The notes under the pieces were generated by a model. That model had not been told where the DNA came from, made no database searches, and worked only from the letters and a program-made list of their open reading frames with translations. From the NCBI GenBank assembly GCA_052117605.1, contig JBQKIT010000017.1: a stretch of 64,000 bases of DNA. One strand, written 5' to 3'. This DNA comes from CAG-791 sp000431495. Its GTDB lineage: Bacteria; Bacillota; Clostridia; Lachnospirales; Lachnospiraceae. Positions 17,139-26,278 of the stretch are shown piece after piece (the stretch's first letter is position 1; each line of letters opens with the position of its first letter). A program made the position numbers and the translations under genes.

Positions 17139-17642
17139 ATGCAGTTTTACAGAGATCTCTATGTAAGTCCGGAAATCAAGCATCCGGAACATATCAAATG
17201 GCGCCTGCGTCATAACGCAGGCAGCCTTTCGCTGTATGTGATTACGCTGTGCGATGAAAGCCTCTCCGCAAAAGAGGCGTTTTCGCACGGCGTTTCTGGC
17301 TTTGAAGATCAGGCGGAATGTAAATCAAAGGAGCTCCTTTCCGGAGCAGGAAGCGGCTCCATGCAGGGCCAGCTTCTGATGTTTCACTGCGTGAATCTGC
17401 AGCAGCCCTATGAGAAAAAGCATTGTCCGATGATCATTGGAATCGCACAGGGAAGAATGGCTGCGCTGGAGCTTGTGCGGAGAATTGTGCAGGAATGCGT
17501 GGAGAAGACAGGAGAAGCGGATCTTGTTCCGTTTCTGGCAAAGCGTGATGCCAGAATTCACCGGACGGCTCCCGTTGTACCGGAGAAAATAATTCCACCT
17601 GGGCAGGGGGCGCACAGCCCGTGGAAGGGAGACGGAAAATGA
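17139..17642 (+). CDS. Unknown 167-residue protein
   Basis: I do not recognise the family. The protein is soluble-looking, without signal peptide or membrane segments, and has scattered Cys residues. The N-terminal region reads MQFYRDLYVSPEIKHPEHIKW, followed by a predicted alpha/beta domain with an IIGIAQGRMAALELVRRIV helix near residues 100-118. It begins 21 nt after the PBP gene (AGGGAT before the ATG) and its stop overlaps the DUF2953 start by 4 nt, so it sits in one operon linking wall synthesis to DUF2953-GerW. Confidence 0.75.
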   Translation: MQFYRDLYVSPEIKHPEHIKWRLRHNAGSLSLYVITLCDESLSAKEAFSHGVSGFEDQAECKSKELLSGAGSGSMQGQLLMFHCVNLQQPYEKKHCPMIIGIAQGRMAALELVRRIVQECVEKTGEADLVPFLAKRDARIHRTAPVVPEKIIPPGQGAHSPWKGDGK

Positions 17643-18364
17643 GTGGTTTTACGATTTTTCTTGCCCTTTTACGGACCATTGGGATTCTGGGACTCTGGCT
17701 CCTTGTGGCGGCTTTTCTTTTTCTGCTCCTGATTCTTTTCGTTCCGGTTCGTTACCGGGCAGAGGGGAGCATCGATGACCGGGAGGGAGGAGAGTCCTTT
17801 GACCCGGAGCGGGTGAAGAAGGCTTTTCGGGGAGAGCTGCATATTTCGTGGCTGCTTCACTTCCTGCGTATCCGGATTTCCTTTCCGGGTGCCCCGGCAA
17901 TGTCGGTGAAAATTCTGTTCTTCCGGATTCCGGCCGGGAAGAAGAGACAGGAAGAGCAGAAGGAACATGTCGGCGAAACGGAGAAGAAAGGCGGGCATAC
18001 GCGTCCGGATCCGGGGAAGCTGATCGAACTTCTGGGAAACGATGAGACGAAACGGGCAATTCATGCTATTCTGAATAAATCCGGGAAGCTTCTGCGGTAC
18101 CTGCTGCCGAAGAAATGGAAGGTGGAAGGCAGTGCAGGCTTTGGCGGACCGGAGGGAACCGGGAAATTCATGGAGGCCGAGGGACTTCTGTTTCCGCTTA
18201 TCTGCGGGCACGTCTGGGTTACGCCGGATTTTGACAGGTACCGTGCAGAGCTTGTGTTTTCGGCAAAGGGATCGATACGTCTTATTCGTGTTCTGGTTAC
18301 TGCACTTTTGCTGATAGCGGACAGAAATGTCCGCCGACTGATTCATACATGGAAGAACTTGTAA
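17639..18364 (+). CDS. DUF2953 protein (YtfI-like)
   Basis: A 241-residue protein with one strong N-terminal membrane segment (about 4-32, ending VPVRYRAEG) and a basic/acidic cytoplasmic or periplasmic body, the pattern of DUF2953. In Bacillus subtilis the DUF2953 gene ytfI lies directly upstream of gerW (ytfJ), and the same order is seen here with a 13-nt gap. The ATG at 17639 has AAGGGAGA 7 nt upstream; a GTG at 17621 is less likely. The function is unknown but probably sporulation-linked. Confidence 0.8.
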   Translation: MSGFTIFLALLRTIGILGLWLLVAAFLFLLLILFVPVRYRAEGSIDDREGGESFDPERVKKAFRGELHISWLLHFLRIRISFPGAPAMSVKILFFRIPAGKKRQEEQKEHVGETEKKGGHTRPDPGKLIELLGNDETKRAIHAILNKSGKLLRYLLPKKWKVEGSAGFGGPEGTGKFMEAEGLLFPLICGHVWVTPDFDRYRAELVFSAKGSIRLIRVLVTALLLIADRNVRRLIHTWKNL

Positions 18365-18377
18365 GGGAGGATATGAG

Positions 18378-18827
18378 ATGCCAGAAAAGAATCCGGAGAA
18401 AAAGCAATGCAACGAAAACCTTCGAAGCCGCAGCAACAGCTTCGACAACGTGATTCACTCGCTTTTGCAGGAGGTGGGAGGCGTTCTGACAAGCAAAACC
18501 GTCATCGGCGAACCGATTGAGGTGGGCGATACGCTTCTGATTCCGCTTTCGGATGTCACCGTCGGAGCGGCGGCCGGCTCCAACAACGGAAAGGATAAAA
18601 ATGCCGGAATGGGAGGTTTTACAGCGAAAATGTCTCCCAGTGCGGTTCTGGTAATTAAGAACGGCAATACGAAGGTGGTCAGCATTAAGGATCAGAATTC
18701 CCTTTCCAGACTGGTGGATATGGTTCCGGAGGTCGTGGACAAGTTTGTGGATGCCCACAATTCCAAAAAGATGATGAGTGATGAGGAAGCTGCCTCCCGG
18801 GCGTTTCCGGAGGAAGAAAAGGGATGA
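18378..18827 (+). CDS. gerW: Sporulation/germination protein GerW (YtfJ)
   Basis: GerW/YtfJ-family protein of 149 residues, found inside spores and required for normal germination in Bacillus subtilis. The core VGEPIEVGDTLLIPLSDVTVGAAAGSN (about 37-70) and the glycine-rich segment before KMSPSAVLVI are characteristic. GGGAGG lies about 7 nt before the ATG. It is coupled to the upstream DUF2953 gene, with the pyrophosphatase gene starting 3 nt after its stop. Its presence suggests a spore former or a recent descendant of one. Confidence 0.88.
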   Translation: MPEKNPEKKQCNENLRSRSNSFDNVIHSLLQEVGGVLTSKTVIGEPIEVGDTLLIPLSDVTVGAAAGSNNGKDKNAGMGGFTAKMSPSAVLVIKNGNTKVVSIKDQNSLSRLVDMVPEVVDKFVDAHNSKKMMSDEEAASRAFPEEEKG

Positions 18828-18830
18828 TCT

Positions 18831-20483
18831 ATGTTTGATACGACAAAGCAGCGCGTGATCCGCGTGATCGGTCACAAGAATCCGGATACGGATTCCATTT
18901 GCTCCGCCATTTCCTATGCTTATCTGAAGAATCAGATCAGCGATCAGATGCATGAGCCGAGACGTGCGGGAGAAATCAGCCGGGAAACCCAGTTCGTTCT
19001 GGACCATTTCGGCGAAAAGCTGCCGAAGCTCTCTGTGGATATGAGTCCGACCATCAGCTACATTGACATCCGTCAGGAGCCGGGAGTGGATGGCGAGATG
19101 TCCACGAGAGATGCCTGGCAGCGAATGAATGATCGCAACATCGATACGCTTTGCATTACGGACAAGGAGAACAATCTGCTTGGCCTGATTACCGTGCGTG
19201 ACATCGCAAATGCCAATATGGATCTGTTTCATACGGAGGTTCTTGCAGAGTCACATACCAGCTATCAGAACCTTCTGTCTGTTCTGAACGGCAGGCTCCT
19301 TACGGGAGATCCGGACGGGATCATTACGACCGGACAGATTCATGTGGGAACCAGTCCGGAGGCGATGGAGGAGCTGGTTCACAAGGGCGATCTTGTCATG
19401 GTGACAAACCGTTATGAGGCTCAGATGTGTGCCATCGATTACGGCGCTGCCTGCCTGGTGGTCTGCATGGATTCGGCGGTGCCGCAGAAGCTGATCGATC
19501 GTGCAGCAGATATGGACTGTGCGGTTATTCAGACACCCTATGATACCTATGCTGCGGCGAGACTTGTCAGCATGGCTGCTCCGGTAAGATTTTTTATGAA
19601 GACGAAGGAGCTTCTCAGCTTTAATGTCAACACACCGGTGGAAGAAGCCAGAAAGATTATGGCAAGTGTCCGTCACCGCTACTTCCCGATTCTGGATCAG
19701 AACGGAAAGTACTGCGGCGTGATCAGCCGCAGAAACCTGTTGAACATGCACAGGAAGAGAGTGATTCTGGTCGACCATAATGAGAAATCGCAGGCGGTGG
19801 ACGGCCTGGAAGAGGCGGAAATTCTGGAAATTATTGATCATCACAGAATCGGCGCGCTGGAAACCGGAGGACCGGTATATTTCCGCAATGAACCGGTTGG
19901 CTGCACCGCAACGATTCTTCACGCCATGTTCCATGAAAATCACGTGGACATCCCGAAGAACATCGCGGGCCTCCTTCTTTCCGCGATCCTCTCGGATACC
20001 CTGATGTTTCACTCACCGACCTGCACGCTTGTCGATCAGGCGGCCGCAAGAGAGCTCTCGGAGATCTGCGGCGAGGATATCGATGAATACGGAAAAAAGA
20101 TGTTTGAAGCGGGGGAGGATCTGTCCGGCCGGGACGCGGATGACATCCTTCACACGGATTACAAGGAATTCAACATCGGAGACAAGACGATCTCTGTCGG
20201 CCAGGGCTTCTATATGAGTGAAAAGGCATATAAGGAGGCCGGCGATCTGGTGGAGGCGTATCTCCCGATTGCCCTCGAGCATTCTGGAAATGCAATGATT
20301 TTCTATATGCTTACCTCTGTACTGAATCAGAGCACCGAGCTTTTGTACGTCGGAAAAGGTGCGGAGGACCTTGCCTGCAGTGCCTTCCATGTGCCGGCAA
20401 AGAATGGGAGAATCATGCTCAAGGGAGTGGTAAGCCGCAAGAAACAGCTGATCCCGCCGCTTCGGGAGCGTCTCCTTTCCTGA
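18831..20483 (+). CDS. Manganese-dependent inorganic pyrophosphatase with CBS domains
   Basis: Family II pyrophosphatase, 550 residues, hydrolysing PPi to phosphate in the cytoplasm. The DHH core starts GHKNPDTDSICSA (about 13-25) and continues after the insert with LVDHN and IIDHHRIGAL. The C-terminal DHHA2 domain follows. The insert (about 70-305) holds two CBS motifs and a DRTGG-like domain. In this class the domain senses adenine nucleotides: AMP/ADP inhibit, and diadenosine polyphosphates activate, in characterised CBS-PPases. It starts 3 nt after gerW with AGGGAT as ribosome binding site. Confidence 0.92.
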   Translation: MFDTTKQRVIRVIGHKNPDTDSICSAISYAYLKNQISDQMHEPRRAGEISRETQFVLDHFGEKLPKLSVDMSPTISYIDIRQEPGVDGEMSTRDAWQRMNDRNIDTLCITDKENNLLGLITVRDIANANMDLFHTEVLAESHTSYQNLLSVLNGRLLTGDPDGIITTGQIHVGTSPEAMEELVHKGDLVMVTNRYEAQMCAIDYGAACLVVCMDSAVPQKLIDRAADMDCAVIQTPYDTYAAARLVSMAAPVRFFMKTKELLSFNVNTPVEEARKIMASVRHRYFPILDQNGKYCGVISRRNLLNMHRKRVILVDHNEKSQAVDGLEEAEILEIIDHHRIGALETGGPVYFRNEPVGCTATILHAMFHENHVDIPKNIAGLLLSAILSDTLMFHSPTCTLVDQAAARELSEICGEDIDEYGKKMFEAGEDLSGRDADDILHTDYKEFNIGDKTISVGQGFYMSEKAYKEAGDLVEAYLPIALEHSGNAMIFYMLTSVLNQSTELLYVGKGAEDLACSAFHVPAKNGRIMLKGVVSRKKQLIPPLRERLLS

Positions 20484-20537
20484 ATCTGATTTCAGAAAAA
20501 TGAGACAGAAAAGAATGCAAAAAATTAAAATCAGGTC

Positions 20538-20566
20538 TTGCATTTGCAAAATGTCTCTGGTAGTAT
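20538..20566 (+). promoter_or_regulatory. Promoter before rpmB
   Basis: TTGCAT (20538-20543), 17 nt, TAGTAT (20561-20566). Confidence 0.6.
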
Positions 20567-20610
20567 ACGTATGTTGTCGCCTGAATTTTGAAACGTGAGG
20601 AGGTGTCATT

Positions 20611-20796
20611 ATGGCAAAATGTGAAGTTTGTGGCAAGGGTGCACATTTCGGAAACAATGTCAGCCATTCACATAGAAGATCTAACAGAATCTGGAATTCC
20701 AATGTCCAGAGGGTCAAGGTTAAAGCTGACGGCGGCGTTAAGAGAATGAACGTCTGCACTAAGTGCCTTCGTGCCAATAAAGTTGAGCACGCATAA
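20611..20796 (+). CDS. rpmB: Ribosomal protein L28
   Basis: Large-subunit protein of 61 residues. It begins MAKCEVCGKG and ends with MNVCTKCLRANKVEHA, so the zinc-binding Cys pairs (C4/C7 and the C-terminal CxxC) are both present, the Zn-containing C+ form. AGGAGGTG lies 9 nt before the ATG. It is followed by the Asp23-type gene and fakA, as rpmB-yloU-yloV in Bacillus. It has its own promoter and terminator. Confidence 0.95.
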   Translation: MAKCEVCGKGAHFGNNVSHSHRRSNRIWNSNVQRVKVKADGGVKRMNVCTKCLRANKVEHA

Positions 20797-20830
20797 GCCT
20801 TATTTTGTTTATCTTGTATGAAGAGAGAAG

Positions 20831-20867
20831 ATCTGTTCCGGGCACAGGACCCGGGGCAGATTTTTTT
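20831..20867 (+). terminator. Rho-independent terminator after rpmB
   Basis: ATCTGTTCCGGG pairs completely (two G-U) with CCCGGGGCAGAT, followed by seven T. Confidence 0.9.
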
Positions 20868-20909
20868 GTGCGGCGGATCTGGCGCTTCTGCCCTTTCCGG
20901 AAGGGTTTC

Positions 20910-20938
20910 TTGCGGTTCACAGGGAAAACCTGTATAAT
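20910..20938 (+). promoter_or_regulatory. Promoter before Asp23-family gene
   Basis: TTGCGG (20910-20915), 17 nt, perfect TATAAT (20933-20938). Confidence 0.65.
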
Positions 20939-20995
20939 CACTTTAATTGCAGTCCGAAGATGAAGTCGGACGGAACCGGAGAAAGGAGCATCAAT

Positions 20996-21358
20996 ATGAA
21001 GTCTTCTTCTATGAATACGCACATGGGTAATATTTCCATTGACAACGAAGTAATCGCTCAGTATGCGGGAAGCGTTGCAATGGAGTGCTTTGGCATTGTC
21101 GGTATGGCGGGCATCAATGTCCGTGACGGCGTCTTCGGACTTCTGAAGAAGGAGTCCATGACAAGAGGAATCAATGTATCTCTGACGCCGGAGGGCAAGC
21201 TTGTCATTGATTTTCATGTCATCGTTTCCTATGGAGTGAACATTCCCACAGTTGCCGATAATCTGATTGACAGTGTGCGGTATAAGGTTGAGGAATTCAC
21301 CGGCCTCGAAATTGAGAAAATGAATGTCTTTGTGGAAGGCGTCAAGGTGATTGACTGA
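20996..21358 (+). CDS. Asp23/Gls24 family protein (YloU-like)
   Basis: A 120-residue DUF322 (Asp23/Gls24) protein. The conserved core reads ISIDNEVIAQYAGSVAMECFGIVGMAG, with the C-terminal VEEFTGLEIEKMNVFVEGVKV. Family members associate with the membrane under envelope stress; YloU neighbours FakA in many Firmicutes. The ATG at 20996 follows AAAGGAGC; the longer frame from 20960 is not supported by a ribosome binding site. It ends 17 nt before the fakA GTG. Confidence 0.9.
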   Translation: MKSSSMNTHMGNISIDNEVIAQYAGSVAMECFGIVGMAGINVRDGVFGLLKKESMTRGINVSLTPEGKLVIDFHVIVSYGVNIPTVADNLIDSVRYKVEEFTGLEIEKMNVFVEGVKVID

Positions 21359-21375
21359 TTGGAGGATCACAGAAA

Positions 21376-23070
21376 GTGAGTAATACTGCCATTGATGTAC
21401 AGCTCCTCAGGAAGATGTTCCTGTGCGGAGCTCAGAATCTTGAGTCAAATAAAGCCTGGATTAATGAACTGAACGTATTCCCGGTACCGGATGGAGATAC
21501 CGGAACGAATATGGGAATGACGGTGGTATCTGCAGTTCGTGAGGTTCTGGAGGTTGAGGATGCCGATGACATGAAGAAGGTCTGCAAGGCCATTTCTTCC
21601 GGCTCTCTTCGCGGAGCCCGCGGTAATTCCGGTGTCATTCTTTCCCAGCTTCTCCGCGGCTTCTGCAAGATCGTCCGCGATTCGAAGGAAATCGATGTTC
21701 CTCTTTGCGCAGATGCCTTTGACAAGGCGGTCGAGACCGCGTATAAAGCAGTCATGAAGCCGAAGGAAGGAACCATCCTTACGGTTGCAAAGGGCGCTGC
21801 CGAGAAGGCAAGAGAGCTGGCGGATGCGGGAGTTACGGATTTTGATGAATTTATCCCGCAGGTTGTGGAGTATGCCGGTGAGGTTCTTGCGAAGACTCCG
21901 GAGATGCTTCCGGTTCTGAAGCAGGCGGGAGTAGTGGATTCCGGCGGACAGGGACTTCTGCAGCTTTTCAAGGGCGCCTATGAGGGCTACCAGGGAGCAG
22001 AGTTTGATATGGAAGCACTGCTCAATCCTTCTTCGAAGGAAGAGGCCGGAGAAAAGGAAGATCCGCAGTATGCAGATCTTAAATATGGCTATGTCGTGAC
22101 CTTCTTTGAGGTCTTTACGAAGCCCTACAATGACAAGATTGACCGCGATGTATCTGCGTACATGAATACGATTGCAGATCAGATCGTGACCGTTCGTACG
22201 AATGACAGCATGCATGTTCAGATGCATACCAACGATCCGGGACTGGTTCTTCAGAGAGCTCTTCTGTACGGACAGCTGAAGGAGATTTCCATTGTCAACC
22301 TTCGCTGCGGAGAGAAATTTGAAGAGCTTGCACCGGCTGGAGCGAAGGAAGAGAAGCCCGCCGCTTCGGAGAAGGCGTTTGAAGAAGCTCCTGCGGAAGA
22401 TCAGCCGAAGAAGGACATCGGCATGATTGCAGTGTGCGCCGGCGAAGGACTTGCGGACATTTTCCGTGGTCTTGGCGTGGATTATGTCATTTCCGGCGGA
22501 CAGACGATGAATCCGAGCACGGAGGACATTCTGAATGCTGTGGAGAAGGTGAATGCAGATACGGTATTCATTCTTCCGAACAACAAGAATATCATTCTGG
22601 CATCGAATCAGGCTGCCGCGATCTCGGAAGACAAGAAGCTGGTTGTGATTCCGACCAAGACCGTTCCGCAGGGAATTACGGCGGCTATTAATTTCATTCC
22701 GGATCAGGATGCTGCGCTGAATGAGCAGACAATGAACGAAGAAATCCGGAAGGTGAAGAGTGCGGAAGTGACCTATGCCGTGCGGGATACCGTCATTGAC
22801 GACATCGAGATCCACGAAGGCAATATCATGGCGATCGGGGATGCCGGAATCCTGAATGTCGGAACAGAACGCGAGAAAACGACACTGGATGCTCTGGCAA
22901 AGATAGTGGACGATACCACGGAGCTGATCAGCATCTATTATGGCGAAGATGCAGCAGAAGAAGAGGCAGAACAGCTTCGGGACGCAGCTGCTGCCTTATA
23001 TCCTTCGATTGATGTGGAGCTTCAAGCCGGTGGACAGCCGGTATACTATTACATTGTATCGGCAGAGTGA
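21376..23070 (+). CDS. fakA: Fatty acid kinase catalytic subunit FakA (YloV)
   Basis: DAK2/DhaL-type ATP-dependent kinase of 564 residues that phosphorylates fatty acids held by DegV-family FakB proteins, feeding exogenous fatty acids into phospholipids. The N-terminal DhaL domain (about 1-205) has PDGDTGTNMGMT and GARGNSGVILSQ. A middle domain and a DegV-like C-terminal domain follow an acidic linker (about 315-345). The GTG start is supported by GGAGGATC. A probable FakB (degV) gene lies about 2.3 kb downstream past recG. Confidence 0.9.
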   Translation: MSNTAIDVQLLRKMFLCGAQNLESNKAWINELNVFPVPDGDTGTNMGMTVVSAVREVLEVEDADDMKKVCKAISSGSLRGARGNSGVILSQLLRGFCKIVRDSKEIDVPLCADAFDKAVETAYKAVMKPKEGTILTVAKGAAEKARELADAGVTDFDEFIPQVVEYAGEVLAKTPEMLPVLKQAGVVDSGGQGLLQLFKGAYEGYQGAEFDMEALLNPSSKEEAGEKEDPQYADLKYGYVVTFFEVFTKPYNDKIDRDVSAYMNTIADQIVTVRTNDSMHVQMHTNDPGLVLQRALLYGQLKEISIVNLRCGEKFEELAPAGAKEEKPAASEKAFEEAPAEDQPKKDIGMIAVCAGEGLADIFRGLGVDYVISGGQTMNPSTEDILNAVEKVNADTVFILPNNKNIILASNQAAAISEDKKLVVIPTKTVPQGITAAINFIPDQDAALNEQTMNEEIRKVKSAEVTYAVRDTVIDDIEIHEGNIMAIGDAGILNVGTEREKTTLDALAKIVDDTTELISIYYGEDAAEEEAEQLRDAAAALYPSIDVELQAGGQPVYYYIVSAE

Positions 23071-23101
23071 TACAGATAAACTTGAGACAGAAATCATTCT
23101 T

Positions 23102-23136
23102 CAGACCGGGACGGGTTTTCCGCTCCCGGTCTGTGT
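23102..23136 (+). terminator. Hairpin terminator after fakA
   Basis: CAGACCGGGA and TCCCGGTCTG form a perfect 10-bp stem; the downstream T-run is weak (TGTATTTTC), so read-through into recG is likely. Confidence 0.55.
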
Positions 23137-23164
23137 ATTTTCTGAGATACAGATAAGGAACAGT

Positions 23165-25192
23165 ATGATTACCAGAGAGAGCAGCCTGACCAGCCTGAAG
23201 GGAGTCGGCGAGAAAACAGCGCAGCTTTTTGCGGTACACGGAATCAATACGGTGGGGGATCTTCTGGATTTCTATCCGCGGGACTATGACTATTACGCGG
23301 CCCCGGTCACGGCGGATGGGCTGAAGGAGGGGGAGACGGCCTCTGTGCTTCTGACCGTTCTCGGAGCCGGAAAGACTGCCTTTGCTGGGCGTTACCGAAT
23401 CACAAATTTCCGGGCGGCGGATGCGACGGGGGCGGTGCGCCTCACGTATTTTAACATGCCGTATATTTCGAAAAATCTGCAGCCGGGAACCATTCACGTC
23501 TTCCGCGGGATGGTTCGAAAATACCAGAACGGAACTCTTCAGATGGAGCAGCCGGCTGTTTTTTCTCCGGCGGAATATGAAAAGCTGGAGAACACCTTTT
23601 CTCCGAAATACAGTCTTTTCCGGGGAATCCGGAACGGACAGATCCAAAAGCTTGTAAAAACGGCACTCGCATCCTGCAGCCTTCCGGAGGATTATCTGCC
23701 CGGGGAGGACAGAGGAAAACTGTCTCTTATGGAGGAGAAGGAGGCGGGGGAGAAAATCCATTTTCCGGGAAGCCGGGAAGAAATGGTTCGCGCAAGAAAC
23801 CGGAAGGTATTTGATGAATTTCTGTCCTTTCTTCTGACGATTCGAAGACAAAAGAAGGCAGAACTTTCTCTGAAGAATACAAGGCCGATGCATCCTTCTC
23901 CGGAAACAGGAAGGCTCATCCGTTCGCTTCCTTATGAGCTGACCGATTCGCAGAAAAAAGCCTGGGGGGAAATCGAGAGGGATCTTACGGGCTCACAGGT
24001 CATGAATCGTCTTTTGCAGGGAGATGTCGGGAGCGGGAAGACCATCCTGGCCTTTCTCGCCCTCCTTCTCTGCGCCGCCAATGGACGTCAGGGAACGCTG
24101 ATGGCTCCGACCGAGGTCCTTGCCATGCAGCATATGAAGGATCTCTCGGAAATGACCGAAACATACGGGCTTCCGATTCATCCGGTTCTTCTGACCGGTT
24201 CTGTTACGGGGAAGGCAAGGCGAAAGGCTCTTGAGGAGATCCGAAGCGGAGCGGCGAATGCTGTCATCGGAACGCACGCTCTGATTCAGGAGCCTGTGGA
24301 ATACAACGATCTGGGACTGGTGATCACGGACGAACAGCACCGCTTTGGCGTTCGGCAAAGAGAAACGCTTGCCGAAAAGGGAGAGGAAACACCGGTTCTT
24401 GTCATGAGCGCTACCCCGATTCCGCGAACTCTTTCCATTATTCTGTATGGGGATTTGCAGGTCAGCCGTCTGACGGAGCTTCCGAAAAACCGCCTTCGGA
24501 TCCGGAACCTTGCGGCGCCATCCTCAGACCGGGGAAAAATCTATCGTTTTCTCCTTCAGCAGCTTGAAGAAGGAAGACAGGCCTATGTCATCTGTCCTGC
24601 GGTAGAGGAGAATGGCCTGGAGCAGATGGAGAATGTCACGGAATATGCGGAAAATCTGCGGAAGGTCCTGCCGGAAACCGTTCGGGTTGCACAGCTGAAC
24701 GGACGGATGAAGCCCAAAGAAAAGAGCGCCGTCATGGATGCATTCGCTGCTCACGAAATTGACATTCTGGTTTCGACCACCGTCATTGAGGTGGGAATCA
24801 ATGTGCCGAATGCAACCTGCATTCTGATCGAAAATGCGGAGCGGTTCGGACTCTCCCAGCTTCACCAGCTTCGCGGACGAGTTGGGCGCGGGAAGTGGCA
24901 GTCTTACTGCGTTTTTCTCTATTCCGACACCCTGACCGAGAAACCAAAGCGCCTGTCCATACTGGAAAAAACAAATGACGGCTTTGAAATAGCGGAGCAG
25001 GACCTGAAGCTCCGCGGTCCCGGGGATTTGTTTGGCGTCCGGCAGAGCGGAGAAATGGGCTTTCACCTTGCCGATATTTATGAGGACGCTGACGTTCTCC
25101 GGCTGGCTTCCGGCTATGCAGATGACATTCTTGCGCGTGATCCGGATTTTCGCGGAGCAGGCCTTCGTGAGCTGGATTTCAGGAGCATCTGA
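23165..25192 (+). CDS. recG: ATP-dependent DNA helicase RecG
   Basis: Superfamily 2 helicase, 675 residues, that remodels stalled replication forks and branched DNA. The wedge/OB domain lies at about 55-150. Walker A GDVGSGKT is at 286-293, the DEQH box at 389-392, motif III SATPIPRT shortly after, and the C-terminal QLHQLRGRVGRG motif VI. ATG 23165 has AAGGAAC upstream and matches homologue starts; the frame extends upstream to 22940 inside fakA but has no ribosome binding site there. It sits between fakA and degV, as in many Firmicutes. Confidence 0.95.
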   Translation: MITRESSLTSLKGVGEKTAQLFAVHGINTVGDLLDFYPRDYDYYAAPVTADGLKEGETASVLLTVLGAGKTAFAGRYRITNFRAADATGAVRLTYFNMPYISKNLQPGTIHVFRGMVRKYQNGTLQMEQPAVFSPAEYEKLENTFSPKYSLFRGIRNGQIQKLVKTALASCSLPEDYLPGEDRGKLSLMEEKEAGEKIHFPGSREEMVRARNRKVFDEFLSFLLTIRRQKKAELSLKNTRPMHPSPETGRLIRSLPYELTDSQKKAWGEIERDLTGSQVMNRLLQGDVGSGKTILAFLALLLCAANGRQGTLMAPTEVLAMQHMKDLSEMTETYGLPIHPVLLTGSVTGKARRKALEEIRSGAANAVIGTHALIQEPVEYNDLGLVITDEQHRFGVRQRETLAEKGEETPVLVMSATPIPRTLSIILYGDLQVSRLTELPKNRLRIRNLAAPSSDRGKIYRFLLQQLEEGRQAYVICPAVEENGLEQMENVTEYAENLRKVLPETVRVAQLNGRMKPKEKSAVMDAFAAHEIDILVSTTVIEVGINVPNATCILIENAERFGLSQLHQLRGRVGRGKWQSYCVFLYSDTLTEKPKRLSILEKTNDGFEIAEQDLKLRGPGDLFGVRQSGEMGFHLADIYEDADVLRLASGYADDILARDPDFRGAGLRELDFRSI

Positions 25193-25246
25193 CAAAGGGC
25201 GTGCAGGGCTGCACGGGACGTACCGATCGTATGTTCACGTCAAAAG

Positions 25247-25276
25247 TTGACATTTTACGTCATCTGCTCGTAAAAT
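25247..25276 (+). promoter_or_regulatory. degV promoter with internal inverted repeat
   Basis: TTGACA (25247-25252), 18 nt, TAAAAT (25271-25276). ATTTTACG (25252-25259) and CGTAAAAT (25269-25276) form a perfect 8-bp inverted repeat with 9-nt spacer lying exactly between the promoter elements, a good operator geometry. The regulator is unknown. Confidence 0.6.
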
Positions 25277-25364
25277 CAATCTGTATGTTCGGATGAAGAT
25301 CCGGCATGGAAAAGAAGAGCATTCAGTATCATCCCGCGTTCATTCAGCGGCAGGAGGAAATACT

Positions 25365-26246
25365 ATGGCAAAGGTAGCAATTGTTACAGACAGTGGAAGT
25401 GGAATTACACTTGCCGAGGCGAAAGAGATGGGAATCGGCCTTGTATCCATTCCCTTTATGTTCGGAGATAATGAAAAGACCTATTTTGAAGATATCAATC
25501 TGACCAGGGACGAGTTTTTTGATCGTCTGAAGTCCGGGGAAACGGTTCACACCTCGCAGCCGTCCCCGGTGGATGTTCTGAAGGTATGGGATCAGGTCCT
25601 TGAGAACAATGACTCTCTGGTTTACATTCCCATGTCCTCCGGACTGTCCGGATCCTGCCAGTCGGCCATGATGCTTTCGGGTGATTATGACGGCAAGGTA
25701 GAGGTTGTCAACAACCAGAGAATTTCCGTCACTCAGAAGCGCTCGGTTCTGGATGCCATGGAGATGGCGCAGAAGGGCTGGACGGCGAAGGAAATCAAGG
25801 AGAAGCTGGAGGAGGTCCGCTTTGAGCAGAGTATTTACATCATGGTGGATACACTGACCTATCTGAAGCGGGGCGGCCGTATTACACCGGCTGCAGCGGC
25901 AATCGGAACACTTCTTCGCATCAAGCCGGTCCTGAAGATTTTCGGCGAACGTCTGGATGCATTTGCCAAGGCAAGAACAAGTCAGCAGGCAAGAACGCTG
26001 ATGATCAACGCGCTGAAGAACGACTGCGAGAAGCTGTATGGCGGTCTGGACAATGTTTATGTCTATGTCGTGGAATCGAAGTCGCCGGATTTCGAGGAAT
26101 GGACCCGTCAGGTACGGGAGGCATTCCCGGGTATGGAAATCGGGGAGGCGCAGCTTCCTTCTGTGATCAACTGTCACATTGGAGAAGGCGCACTGGCGAT
26201 CGCCTGCACAAAGAAGCTTGAGATCGAAGACAGAACGAATCGCTGA
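25365..26246 (+). CDS. DegV family fatty-acid-binding protein (FakB-like)
   Basis: A 293-residue DegV protein that would hold a fatty acid for phosphorylation by FakA. Family motifs are present: VTDSGSGI at 7-14, THTSQPSPVDVLKVW near 65 (the TSQPS fatty-acid loop), YIPMSSGLSGSCQSA near 90, and DTLTYLKRGGRI near 165. ATG 25365 is preceded by AGGAGGAAA. The nearby fakA supports a FakAB system. Which chain length it binds cannot be read from sequence. Confidence 0.88.
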   Translation: MAKVAIVTDSGSGITLAEAKEMGIGLVSIPFMFGDNEKTYFEDINLTRDEFFDRLKSGETVHTSQPSPVDVLKVWDQVLENNDSLVYIPMSSGLSGSCQSAMMLSGDYDGKVEVVNNQRISVTQKRSVLDAMEMAQKGWTAKEIKEKLEEVRFEQSIYIMVDTLTYLKRGGRITPAAAAIGTLLRIKPVLKIFGERLDAFAKARTSQQARTLMINALKNDCEKLYGGLDNVYVYVVESKSPDFEEWTRQVREAFPGMEIGEAQLPSVINCHIGEGALAIACTKKLEIEDRTNR

Positions 26247-26278
26247 ACGGATCAGAGAAAGGCAGTAAGAGGATATTC

